Positions 1-6,330 of a stretch of 10,440 nt of DNA are shown here, one piece after another (the first letter of the stretch is position 1; every line of letters starts with the position of its first letter). The notes beneath the pieces are model-generated. The model had not been told where the DNA came from. It did not search any database and saw only the letters and a list, made by a program, of their open reading frames with translations. Both the position numbers and the translations under genes were made by a program. This DNA comes from an uncultured Campylobacter sp. (GTDB lineage: Bacteria; Campylobacterota; Campylobacteria; Campylobacterales; Campylobacteraceae), in assembly GCF_938030785.1 (NCBI RefSeq), contig NZ_CALHIK010000067.1, positions 1 to 10,440 on the forward strand, read 5' to 3'.

Positions 1-725
1 AAAAATTTATCCAAAAAGCCGTCCTTTTTAAGCTGCGCGAGATCGGAATTTATAAAATCCAAAAGCTCTTTATTGCCTTTCTGTACGGCGATGGCGTTGA
101 AGGTTTGATTGCCGAGCCCGTCAAGCGCAACCTTGGTTTTATTATCTATGATCGCATACGCCCTTAAGATGAGGTTATCGTCGGCGTGCACGGCATTTTT
201 CGCCGCTTTAAAGGCGCGGTAACACTTCGCCGAACTCTTGCAAAATTTCAGATTCTTTCTAAAGCCCTCTTTTGCCAAAAAGTTGTGAATGGGTGAGTTT
301 TTTATGACGAAAATTTTTCGCTGGTGAAGCTGGCTTAGGCTCGTGATATTATCGTCTGCGTGCGCCAAAATGCCCACCTGCACCTTAAAATACGGATCCG
401 AAAAGTCCACTCTCTGCGCGCGTTTAGGCGTCGGAGTAAAGGTAGCTACGACCATATCGACCTCGTTTTTTTCCAAAACGCTCATCCTTCTATCGGTCGC
501 GATGTGGATAAATTTGATCCTGCCGGGATTGTCGCCGAAGATATCTTTGGCGATTTTGCCCGCCAGTTGCGCCTCAAAACCCACGAATTTGCCGTCCGTA
601 AGGGAGCTGAAAGGAGGTTGGTTATTATATACGCCTATGCGGATAACGCCGCTTTTTCTGATCTCATCCAAACTATTTGCAAAAAGAGATACGCAAAGTA
701 AAGCCTCCGCAATGAGTATTTTCAT
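1..725 (-). CDS. Periplasmic amino-acid ABC transporter substrate-binding protein (family 3, PEB1-like), 3' end cut by window
   Basis: This is a partial gene: 241 codons are open from an ATG at 725 down to the left edge, with no stop inside the window. An AAGGAG ribosome site lies just upstream (731-736). Residues 1-17 form a short signal peptide (hydrophobic core, then FANS), so the product is periplasmic. The mature part is a typical family 3 solute-binding protein. It has the opening motif KSGVIRIGVYNNQPPFS (24-40), the GFEAQLAGKIA helix (49-59), the NEVDMVVATFTPTP strand (87-100) and DFSDPYF (107-113). R80 falls where PEB1 has its ligand-contacting arginine. C. jejuni PEB1, which binds aspartate and glutamate, is the nearest relative I can recall, but the ligand cannot be read from the sequence. 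Cysteines 162 and 168 are close enough to form a small disulfide loop. By family length only about 10-20 residues should be missing. No permease or ATPase gene is visible beside it. Confidence 0.9.
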   Translation of the reverse strand, partial: MKILIAEALLCVSLFANSLDEIRKSGVIRIGVYNNQPPFSSLTDGKFVGFEAQLAGKIAKDIFGDNPGRIKFIHIATDRRMSVLEKNEVDMVVATFTPTPKRAQRVDFSDPYFKVQVGILAHADDNITSLSQLHQRKIFVIKNSPIHNFLAKEGFRKNLKFCKSSAKCYRAFKAAKNAVHADDNLILRAYAIIDNKTKVALDGLGNQTFNAIAVQKGNKELLDFINSDLAQLKKDGFLDKF

Positions 726-764
726 CTTTTCTCCTTAATCTATTTACGTGGAATTCGGTGGCTA

Positions 765-787
765 ATTATAAATGAAAAGAGATTATA
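765..787 (-). promoter_or_regulatory. Candidate promoter of the amino-acid binding protein gene
   Basis: On the minus strand there are two perfect TATAAT hexamers, at 787-782 and 770-765, lying about 60 and 40 bases upstream of the start codon at 725. Either could be the -10 element. Campylobacter sigma-70 promoters rely mainly on the -10 element and AT-rich upstream DNA, so no -35 match is required. The choice between the two is not resolved by sequence. Confidence 0.4.
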
Positions 788-854
788 CTCAGCTAAAATC
801 AGAATTTCGCTTAGGTTTTTTGGCTAAATTTGATGAATAATTTTATTTGGAATT

Positions 855-902
855 TAAAACGGCACCGCTTTTTGGTTGCTGTTTTTGCAAAGAAGCGGCG
901 CC
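855..902 (-). terminator. Probable intrinsic terminator after nifU
   Basis: Bases 861-870 and 893-902 form a 10-bp stem, which as minus-strand RNA contains one G-U pair. The 22-base loop contains a further TTGC/GCAA pairing (876-879 with 887-890). On the minus strand the stem is followed by GTTTTAAATT, a short U-rich tail. It begins about 30 bases after the nifU stop, which fits the end of the nifS-nifU transcript. The U tract is modest, so termination may be partial. Confidence 0.55.
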
Positions 903-933
903 GAAATTTTACTGAAATTTTAAGAGCTTATGC

Positions 934-1935
934 TTAGATCGGCATCACGCGGATGTTAGGGCTTAAATTCTCTTGCAAGACGTTTTCGATCGCATACAGC
1001 GTGCCACTTGCGCCACTCGCGCAGCCGCTACAAGCGCCAAGATAGCGGATGTAGATGTCGGTTTTGCCGTCGTCTGCAGACCTGATGTCGATGACGTCGA
1101 GATTGCCGCCGTCCATCTGAAGCATCGGACGAATATCCTCGTCAAGCACCCCTTCGACCGCTTTAAATTTACCGATCAAATTTAACTGCTCAAAGCTCAT
1201 CTCCGCTCCCGCTTTCGCGCTAGTAGCGGCACTCGCCTCGGCTTGAGCTTGAAGCCTCTCTCGCTCCATCTCCTCTCTGGTTTGCTTTAAAATATCGACC
1301 AGATAGTAGTTCTTCTCCTCGTGTCCGCCCGGGCGCACGCAGGATTTGCAAAACGCGCCCGCTTTTGTGTATTGCGTGATCTCTTCAACCGTATGAAGAT
1401 CGTTTAATCGGATCACCTCTTTGATCGTGCCGAGGCTCACGCGCGCGCAGTCGCACACGATGATCTCGTCCTCGAAATGCGCGGGATCGACGCCCTTATA
1501 ATTCGCCGCAGCCTGCTTGATGACGTCGTATGCCATGACCGAGCAGTGCATCTTTTGCGGCGGTACGGCAGGCTCATCGGGATTATCGCGCATCGCATGC
1601 TCTACGTCTAAATTTGTAATCTTTACCGCTTGATCGACGGTCTTTCCGATACAAAGCTCAGCCATCGTATCCGAACTGGCAATCGCCGTGCCGCAGCCGA
1701 AGCTTTTAAATTTAGCGTCTAAAATTCTATCGGTCTTAGGATCGATCAACCAATACAGCCGCACTGCATCGCCGCAGCTCTCGGCGCCGAAGTCCGCGAC
1801 CACGAGCTTGCCACCCCTAGCCTTCGCCTCCTCTTCGGTGATCTCGCCCATATAGCGAGGATTATTCATACGCTCCTGCACTTTTTGCGAGTACTGCTCC
1901 CAGATCGAACCGTTTATCAAACTATTTTTTGCCAT
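934..1935 (-). CDS. nifU: NifU: modular Fe-S cluster assembly scaffold
   Basis: NifU is a cytoplasmic scaffold on which Fe-S clusters are built from NifS-supplied sulfur and then passed to apoproteins. At 333 residues it has the full three-part NifU layout of Campylobacter and Helicobacter. The N-terminal scaffold domain (about 10-140) has its three conserved cysteines C54, C81 and C131. The central BFD-like [2Fe-2S] domain (about 155-210) has ligands C161, C163, C196 and C199 (CDC then CKSC). An alanine- and glutamate-rich linker (about 218-245) leads to the C-terminal Nfu domain, with C302 and C305 in GACSGCASG. No key residue is missing. The start is set by AAGGA (1942-1946) six bases upstream, a site that overlaps the nifS stop codon, so translation of the two genes is probably coupled. 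In H. pylori and C. jejuni this pair is the main Fe-S assembly machinery rather than an Isc system. Confidence 0.97.
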   Translation of the reverse strand: MAKNSLINGSIWEQYSQKVQERMNNPRYMGEITEEEAKARGGKLVVADFGAESCGDAVRLYWLIDPKTDRILDAKFKSFGCGTAIASSDTMAELCIGKTVDQAVKITNLDVEHAMRDNPDEPAVPPQKMHCSVMAYDVIKQAAANYKGVDPAHFEDEIIVCDCARVSLGTIKEVIRLNDLHTVEEITQYTKAGAFCKSCVRPGGHEEKNYYLVDILKQTREEMERERLQAQAEASAATSAKAGAEMSFEQLNLIGKFKAVEGVLDEDIRPMLQMDGGNLDVIDIRSADDGKTDIYIRYLGACSGCASGASGTLYAIENVLQENLSPNIRVMPI

Positions 1936-1945
1936 TTTTTATCCT

Positions 1946-3139
1946 TTATTTCTTCTCATAACCTTGCGGCGCGTAAGCAAATGTGCTTGAAATCCCGCGC
2001 AGACGAGCGACGGCTTTGCCTATATGCTCGATCGCGTAATCGATCTCCGCCTCCGTCGTAAAGCGCGACAGCGAAAGCCTTAGCGCCGTATGCGCTAGTT
2101 CCTTATCCGCGCCGATCGCTTCCATTATCGGGTTATTCTCGAGCGCCTCGCTCGCACACGCAGAGCCTGTAGAAGCGGCGATACCTACTTTATTTAGATC
2201 CCACAGCATCGCCTCTCCCTCGACGCCTTGGATCGAGGCGAGGATGGTGTTTGGCACGCGAATGCTACGGTCGCCCACGACGCCTACGTTTGGAATTTGT
2301 AAAAGCGCGTCCTCCAGCTTATCGCGCAGTCTGCTTACCTGAGTGCGCTCAAAATCCATAAATTTATTCGCTAGCTCCAAAGCTTTGCCGAGCCCCACTA
2401 TTCCCGCGACGTTTAGCGTGCCGCTGCGGCGTCCGCCCATATGCTCTCCTCCGTGAAGCAGGCTCGTAAGCGGCTTACTATCTTTGATATAAAGCGCGCC
2501 GACCCCCTTTGGAGCGTGAAATTTATGCCCGGAAAGGCTTAAAAAATCCACGTCGGCATCGCGCACATTTACCTTTATCTTACCTACGGCCTGCACCGCG
2601 TCGGCGTGATATAGCGCGCCGCGCTCATGCGCAATACGTGCTATCTGTTTAACGGGGAAGATCGTGCCGGTTTCGTTATTTGCCCACATCACGCTAACAA
2701 GCGCGGTTTTGTCGTTAATTTTTTCGGCAAGCTCGTTAAGATCGATCTGTCCGTTTTTATCGACGCCGAGGCGGGTGATCTTTACGCCGCAAATTTTTTC
2801 TAAAAAAGCACAGGTCGCGCTGATTGCGGGGTGCTCGACGGAGCTTATGACGATATTATCCTTCTCGCCGGTTAGAATTTTATCGTAGTAAATTCCTTTT
2901 AAAACCCAGTTATTGCTCTCGGTCGCACAGCTCGTGATGACGATATCGTCCGCATCCGCAGCGCCAAGCCCCGCATAGAGCCTATCCATCGCGACTCTTA
3001 GCGCGGGGTGAGTCTCGCTGCCGAAGCTGTGAAGGGAGTTTGGATTGCCGTATTTATCGCAAAAAAACGGCTTCATCTCCTCAAAAACTTCAGGATCGAC
3101 CATCGTAGTGGCGTTATTGTCCAAATAAACGCGCTGCAT
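1946..3139 (-). CDS. nifS: NifS: cysteine desulfurase
   Basis: This PLP-dependent enzyme turns L-cysteine into L-alanine and holds the sulfur as a persulfide for transfer to NifU. The 397 residues match the NifS/IscS class V aminotransferase family. Visible motifs are YLDNNATT (5-12), H103 in VEHPA, which stacks on the PLP ring, D179 and Q182 in HADAVQ, which contact the cofactor, and the PLP-binding lysine K206 in SLSGHKFHAPKG. The sulfur-accepting loop is STGSACAS with catalytic C328. The start has AAAGG (3146-3150) six bases upstream. The gene lies 10 bases ahead of nifU. It follows folE on the same strand after 111 bases that contain a separate candidate promoter. C. jejuni annotations often name the orthologue iscS; the pairing with a full-length NifU argues for nifS. 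Confidence 0.97.
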   Translation of the reverse strand: MQRVYLDNNATTMVDPEVFEEMKPFFCDKYGNPNSLHSFGSETHPALRVAMDRLYAGLGAADADDIVITSCATESNNWVLKGIYYDKILTGEKDNIVISSVEHPAISATCAFLEKICGVKITRLGVDKNGQIDLNELAEKINDKTALVSVMWANNETGTIFPVKQIARIAHERGALYHADAVQAVGKIKVNVRDADVDFLSLSGHKFHAPKGVGALYIKDSKPLTSLLHGGEHMGGRRSGTLNVAGIVGLGKALELANKFMDFERTQVSRLRDKLEDALLQIPNVGVVGDRSIRVPNTILASIQGVEGEAMLWDLNKVGIAASTGSACASEALENNPIMEAIGADKELAHTALRLSLSRFTTEAEIDYAIEHIGKAVARLRGISSTFAYAPQGYEKK

Positions 3140-3157
3140 AAAATTCCTTTCTAAAAT

Positions 3158-3180
3158 TTGTCTAAAATTTAATCAGACAA
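3158..3180. repeat. Inverted repeat in the nifS leader, next to a tandem 10-base repeat
   Basis: TTGTCT (3158-3163) and AGACAA (3175-3180) are exact inverted copies separated by 11 bases. The left arm sits inside a tandem repeat: TCTAAAATTT occurs at 3150-3159 and again at 3161-3170. The block lies between the proposed nifS -10 element (3209-3214) and the nifS ribosome site (3146-3150), so it would be in the mRNA leader. It could be an operator or a weak hairpin beside the ribosome site. Function is not established. Confidence 0.4.
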
Positions 3181-3208
3181 TTTCGCTCTTTTATCAATTT
3201 CGCACGAT

Positions 3209-3217
3209 AATATAACA
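3209..3217 (-). promoter_or_regulatory. Candidate promoter of the nifS-nifU operon
   Basis: The minus strand reads TG-T-TATATT from 3217 to 3209, an extended -10 element one mismatch from TATAAT, preceded by AT-rich DNA. It would start transcription roughly 60 bases before the nifS start codon. It implies that nifS-nifU can be transcribed independently of folE upstream. Confidence 0.5.
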
Positions 3218-3250
3218 TAATTGCTAAATTTTTCTTTAACGCTTGCCGTT

Positions 3251-3835
3251 TTAAAAACCGAAAGTTTTTGGAGAATTTATTAGATCGAAAAATTCCTTAC
3301 GCGTGTCGTTTCGGCTGATAAAAAGCCCTCGCAGTGCCGACGTAGTCGTGGTCGAGTTGATCTTTTGCACGCCGCGCATCTCCATGCACATGTGCCGCGC
3401 CTGCAGCACCACGCCCACGCCGAGCGGATGGATTACCTCTTGGATTGCGCTTGCGATCTGCTCGGTAAGCTGCTCTTGGATCTGCAGCCTGCGCGCAAAA
3501 ATATTTACCATACGCGGAATTTTGCTAAGCCCCACGACTTTTTTATTCGGGATATACGCGACGTGCGCGCGCCCTATAATCGGCAGCAGATGGTGCTCGC
3601 AGAGACTATAAAATTCTATATCTTTTATCAAAACCATCTCATTGTTGCTGCTCTCAAACAGCGCGTCGTTTAAAATTTCTTTTGGATCCAGCTCGTAGCC
3701 GCTAGTTAGAAACTCATAGGCTTTAGCCACGCGCTCAGGCGTCTTTGCGAGCCCGTCGCGCTTCGGATCCTCGCCTAAAATTTCAAGCATCTGCGACACG
3801 CAGTTTTCAAATTTAGCTCGGCTTTTTTCGTCCAT
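3251..3835 (-). CDS. folE: FolE: GTP cyclohydrolase I (type IA)
   Basis: FolE converts GTP to 7,8-dihydroneopterin triphosphate, the first step of folate synthesis; in many bacteria the same product feeds queuosine synthesis. The protein has 194 residues from the chosen ATG, close to the C. jejuni length. The zinc site is intact: C79 and H82 in CEHHLLP, and C150 in RHMCMEMRGV. That makes it the zinc-dependent IA type rather than the IB type. Other family marks are KTPERVAKAY near the N-terminus, the YIPNKKVVGLSKIPRMV segment (about 95-110) and RLQIQEQLTEQIA (about 116-128). An in-frame TTG at 3844 would add three residues, but it sits one base from AAGGA; the ATG at 3835 lies 10 bases from it and gives the normal N-terminus. 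The gene is divergent from the TonB-dependent receptor. No convincing terminator follows, so some read-through into nifS is possible. Confidence 0.96.
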   Translation of the reverse strand: MDEKSRAKFENCVSQMLEILGEDPKRDGLAKTPERVAKAYEFLTSGYELDPKEILNDALFESSNNEMVLIKDIEFYSLCEHHLLPIIGRAHVAYIPNKKVVGLSKIPRMVNIFARRLQIQEQLTEQIASAIQEVIHPLGVGVVLQARHMCMEMRGVQKINSTTTTSALRGLFISRNDTRKEFFDLINSPKTFGF

Positions 3836-3884
3836 TTTTAGCAATTCCTTAAAGATCGATGCGCGATATTACTCAAAAACGCCT

Positions 3885-3890
3885 TTTATA
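3885..3890 (-). promoter_or_regulatory. Candidate -10 element of folE
   Basis: TATAAA on the minus strand (3890-3885) lies 50 bases upstream of the folE ATG in the divergent intergenic region. It differs from TATAAT at one position. A second option on the same strand is the AT-rich stretch around 3948-3956, which would overlap the proposed Fur site. Confidence 0.35.
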
Positions 3891-3932
3891 ACGCTGATAA
3901 ATTTTAAAATTCCGCGCGAAATTTTATCAATC

Positions 3933-3956
3933 TCATTATGTTAATGATAATATATT
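3933..3956 (+). promoter_or_regulatory. Fur-box-like operator overlapping the siderophore receptor promoter
   Basis: The segment contains an exact inverted repeat, TCATTA (3933-3938) and TAATGA (3942-3947), with a 3-base spacer. AATGATAAT (3943-3951) matches nine consecutive bases of the classic 19-base Fur consensus; in that alignment I count 13 of 19 matches overall. Read as hexamers, GTTAAT-GATAAT (3940-3951) matches two GATAAT units at 11 of 12 positions. Possible -10 elements overlap or abut it: TG-A-TAATAT (3945-3953) and TATATT (3951-3956). A bound repressor would therefore block transcription of the receptor gene starting at 4023. Iron-dependent repression by Fur is the expected control for such a receptor. 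Confidence 0.6.
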
Positions 3957-4022
3957 TAAATTTAAGAAATTTTTATTTAAAATCCGCCGTTTCGATAAGC
4001 TTTATCTAAAAGGAGTTCGGTA

Positions 4023-6173
4023 ATGAAATTTAAGATGAGTTTTGGCGCGGCTTTGGCGCTTTTTTCTTTTGCTTGCGCCGAACAAAACGCCGCAGCAAAC
4101 TCCACTTCGGGCGAAAACCTAGGCGATATCGAGGTCGTAGAATGGGCGAATAACGACGACGGTTACCGCGCCGTACGCAGTGAGATCGGCAAGACGACTA
4201 AGAGAATTTTAGAAATTCCGCAGACCGTAAACGTCGTAACGCAGCAGCATCTAAAGGACAAAAAGCCAGAAACTCTAGCCGAATCGCTACAAAACGTAAG
4301 CGGCATAAGCTACGCAAATACGACGGGAAATATTTTCGATGCGATCATCAAGCGCGGCTTCGGCGAGGGTCGCGACGGCTCGATTATGCGTAACGGCGTA
4401 CCAGGTGCCATGATGCACAACTACAATAAAACTATTCAATCCGTCGAGGTTCTAAAAGGGCCCGCGAGCATGCTCTACGGTGCACAGCAACCGGGCGGCG
4501 TCATAAACATGGTAACCAAAAAGCCGCAGTATGAGTTTATAAATGAGCTTTGGAGCGGGCTGGGCAACCGCAACTATTGGGATGCGGGATTTGATGCCAC
4601 GGGACCGATCGCAGACAGCGGCTTTGCGTATAGATTTATATTCGATTACTACACAAAGGATTATTGGCGAAATTTCGGCGGTATAAAAAACACGCTCTTT
4701 GCGCCGTCGCTTGCGTATCAAGGAGACGATTATTCGATAAGCTTAGGCTACACCCATAGCCGCTCTACCGATCCGGTGGATCGCGGCGCGTTTTTGGTGC
4801 CGAGTACGGGTAAAATTTACGGCAGCGGCAAAGTCCGCTTCGACGAGCCGGTAAATAAACTACAAAGCAAGCTAGATACGGTTGATTTCGGCTTTGAGAA
4901 GGAATTTAACGAGGATTGGATATTAAAAGGCGCCTATGCTTTCTCGCGCAGCAAGCACGAATACGGCTACGTCCGTCCGAACAATCCATTCACGCCCCAA
5001 GGCCTTACCGGCACGACGCGATCGTATAACTACTACGATAATTTCATACACCGCACGCACGCAGCAAGCGTCACGCTAAACGGCAAATTTGAAACGGGCC
5101 CGCTTAAGCACGATGTCCTTTTCGGCACGGATTACAAAAACTACTACAGATACCGCCCGGGCGCGCTAAAAGGCACCGCAGGGCGCATCAATATGCTTAC
5201 CGGGCGGACCGCTTCGGGCGCCGTCCTAACGAACGATAGAGAGCCAAAAATACAATATCAAAAGCTAAGAACGATCGGTCTTTACACCCAAGATAATATA
5301 AATTTAACCGACGAGTTAATACTTTCTTTGGGCGTGCGTAGGGAATTTTACGATCAAGTAGCCAAGCAAAGCTGGCAAGGACCGAACAACACCGATCAGA
5401 AAAAGGCCGCTACGACCTATCAGGGCGGGCTTTTGTACCTGTTAAGCCCGCAGTGGTCGGTATATACTAACTATGCGCAAAGCTTCACGCCGCAGATGTC
5501 CATAGGCGAGGCGATAGGCGGCGATCTAAAGCCGGAGGAAGGCAAATCCGTGGAGCTCGGCACTAAATTTCAAAACGATCGAGTCACTGCAGGTGCGGCG
5601 GTGTTTAATATCGATAAAAGAAACATCCTGCGAACGGTAAATAATATAAGTGAGACGATCGGCAAGGCTCGCTCGCGAGGATTTGAGCTCGATATAAACG
5701 GGCGCGTGACGCAGGGACTTAGCATGTCGGCGAGCTATGCATATACCAAAACGAGAGTGCGTGAGGACGACGGCGCTTTTGCGGTGCTAATCGGCAAACC
5801 GCTGGAAGCGACGCCGAAGCACCAAGCAAGCCTATTTGCCAACTACGATTTTGCGCATCTAGGCGCAAAGGGGCTTAGGCTTGGCGGCGGCGCGCGATAC
5901 TTCGGCTCGTGGTACACCTATTATATGCACACGAACCTACCGAGCGTGCCCGCAGGAACGGCGTTTAAGCTGCCACACGCCGTAGTTTATGACGCCTTCG
6001 TGAGCTACGATACTAAAATTTCGGGCTATGATACGAATTTTTCGTTCAATGTCAAAAATTTGACCGACAAAAAATACTACACCTCATCCTCAACTGGCAC
6101 GACCACGAGCGTGATACCTATTCAAATGGGCTACGCGCGGCAGTTTATGTTTAACGTATCGGTAAAATTTTAA
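4023..6173 (+). CDS. TonB-dependent outer-membrane siderophore receptor
   Basis: This 716-residue receptor would bind a ferric siderophore outside the cell and bring it across the outer membrane using TonB-ExbB-ExbD energy. A signal peptide covers residues 1-19, with a good signal peptidase I site (ACA before E20). DIEVVEW (35-41) is a plausible TonB box, and there is no extra N-terminal signalling domain, so it is a plain transporter rather than a transducer. The plug domain spans about 62-168. It includes EIPQTVNVVTQQ (64-75), ETLAESLQNVSGI (83-95), and VEVLKGPASMLYGAQQPGGV (141-160) followed by INMVTKKP. The remainder is the beta barrel with alternating aromatic strands; it includes NLTDKKYY near the end and closes with a terminal phenylalanine (F716), as outer-membrane insertion requires. 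The motifs resemble the ferrichrome/hydroxamate receptor group, but the ligand is unknown. AAGGAG (4010-4015) lies seven bases before the ATG. No siderophore synthesis, periplasmic or inner-membrane uptake genes lie beside it. Confidence 0.95.
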   Translation: MKFKMSFGAALALFSFACAEQNAAANSTSGENLGDIEVVEWANNDDGYRAVRSEIGKTTKRILEIPQTVNVVTQQHLKDKKPETLAESLQNVSGISYANTTGNIFDAIIKRGFGEGRDGSIMRNGVPGAMMHNYNKTIQSVEVLKGPASMLYGAQQPGGVINMVTKKPQYEFINELWSGLGNRNYWDAGFDATGPIADSGFAYRFIFDYYTKDYWRNFGGIKNTLFAPSLAYQGDDYSISLGYTHSRSTDPVDRGAFLVPSTGKIYGSGKVRFDEPVNKLQSKLDTVDFGFEKEFNEDWILKGAYAFSRSKHEYGYVRPNNPFTPQGLTGTTRSYNYYDNFIHRTHAASVTLNGKFETGPLKHDVLFGTDYKNYYRYRPGALKGTAGRINMLTGRTASGAVLTNDREPKIQYQKLRTIGLYTQDNINLTDELILSLGVRREFYDQVAKQSWQGPNNTDQKKAATTYQGGLLYLLSPQWSVYTNYAQSFTPQMSIGEAIGGDLKPEEGKSVELGTKFQNDRVTAGAAVFNIDKRNILRTVNNISETIGKARSRGFELDINGRVTQGLSMSASYAYTKTRVREDDGAFAVLIGKPLEATPKHQASLFANYDFAHLGAKGLRLGGGARYFGSWYTYYMHTNLPSVPAGTAFKLPHAVVYDAFVSYDTKISGYDTNFSFNVKNLTDKKYYTSSSTGTTTSVIPIQMGYARQFMFNVSVKF

Positions 6174-6177
6174 CCTC

Positions 6178-6210
6178 AAGCCCGCTTTAAATTTTAAGGC
6201 GGGCTTTTAA
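6178..6210 (+). terminator. Strong intrinsic terminator after the siderophore receptor
   Basis: AAGCCCGC (6178-6185) pairs exactly with GCGGGCTT (6199-6206) across a 13-base AT-rich loop, followed by a T run and further AT-rich DNA. It begins five bases after the receptor's stop codon. It isolates the receptor transcript from the tig operon downstream. Confidence 0.88.
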
Positions 6211-6288
6211 AATTTTGAAATTTTGATAAATACAAACCGCTTAGGCTCGGCAAATTTTAGGAATTTATACTTTAAATAAGAAATTTTT

Positions 6289-6297
6289 TGATATATT
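6289..6297 (+). promoter_or_regulatory. Promoter of the tig-clpP-def-comM operon
   Basis: TTTTTTGATATATT shows the Campylobacter form of sigma-70 promoter: a T-rich tract, TG one base upstream, then TATATT (6292-6297). It sits 33 bases before the tig start codon, giving a leader of roughly 25 bases that carries AAGGA at 6320-6324. Confidence 0.65.
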
Positions 6298-6330
6298 ACG
6301 AGCTATTTTTAAATTTTCTAAAGGAATTTT

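Noticed and set aside
343..738. 131-codon open frame on the plus strand
   Set aside because: It lies antisense to the binding-protein gene, whose signal peptide, family motifs and ribosome site are clear. The translation shows no recognisable domain.
738..933. Search for a small gene or RNA in the gap between nifU and the binding-protein gene
   Set aside because: Only a terminator-like hairpin and promoter-like hexamers are visible; there is no open frame with a ribosome site and no tRNA-like fold.
3253..3269. Hairpin AAAAAC/GTTTTT at the folE stop as a terminator
   Set aside because: The stem has only one G-C pair, overlaps the last codons and has no long U tract, so it is too weak to call.
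3836..3844. TTG start giving a three-residue longer FolE
   Set aside because: The TTG is one base from AAGGA, too close for initiation, whereas the ATG at 3835 is at a workable distance.
3994..4006. GATAA-GCT-TTATC inverted repeat in the receptor leader
   Set aside because: A 5-bp AT-rich arm near the ribosome site is expected by chance in such DNA. It resembles half a Fur box but is too short to claim as a second operator.
4023..4079. Lipoprotein signal at Cys18 of the receptor
   Set aside because: The residues before Cys18 (S, F, A) do not form a normal lipobox. A signal peptidase I site after ACA fits better, and TonB-dependent receptors are rarely lipoproteins.
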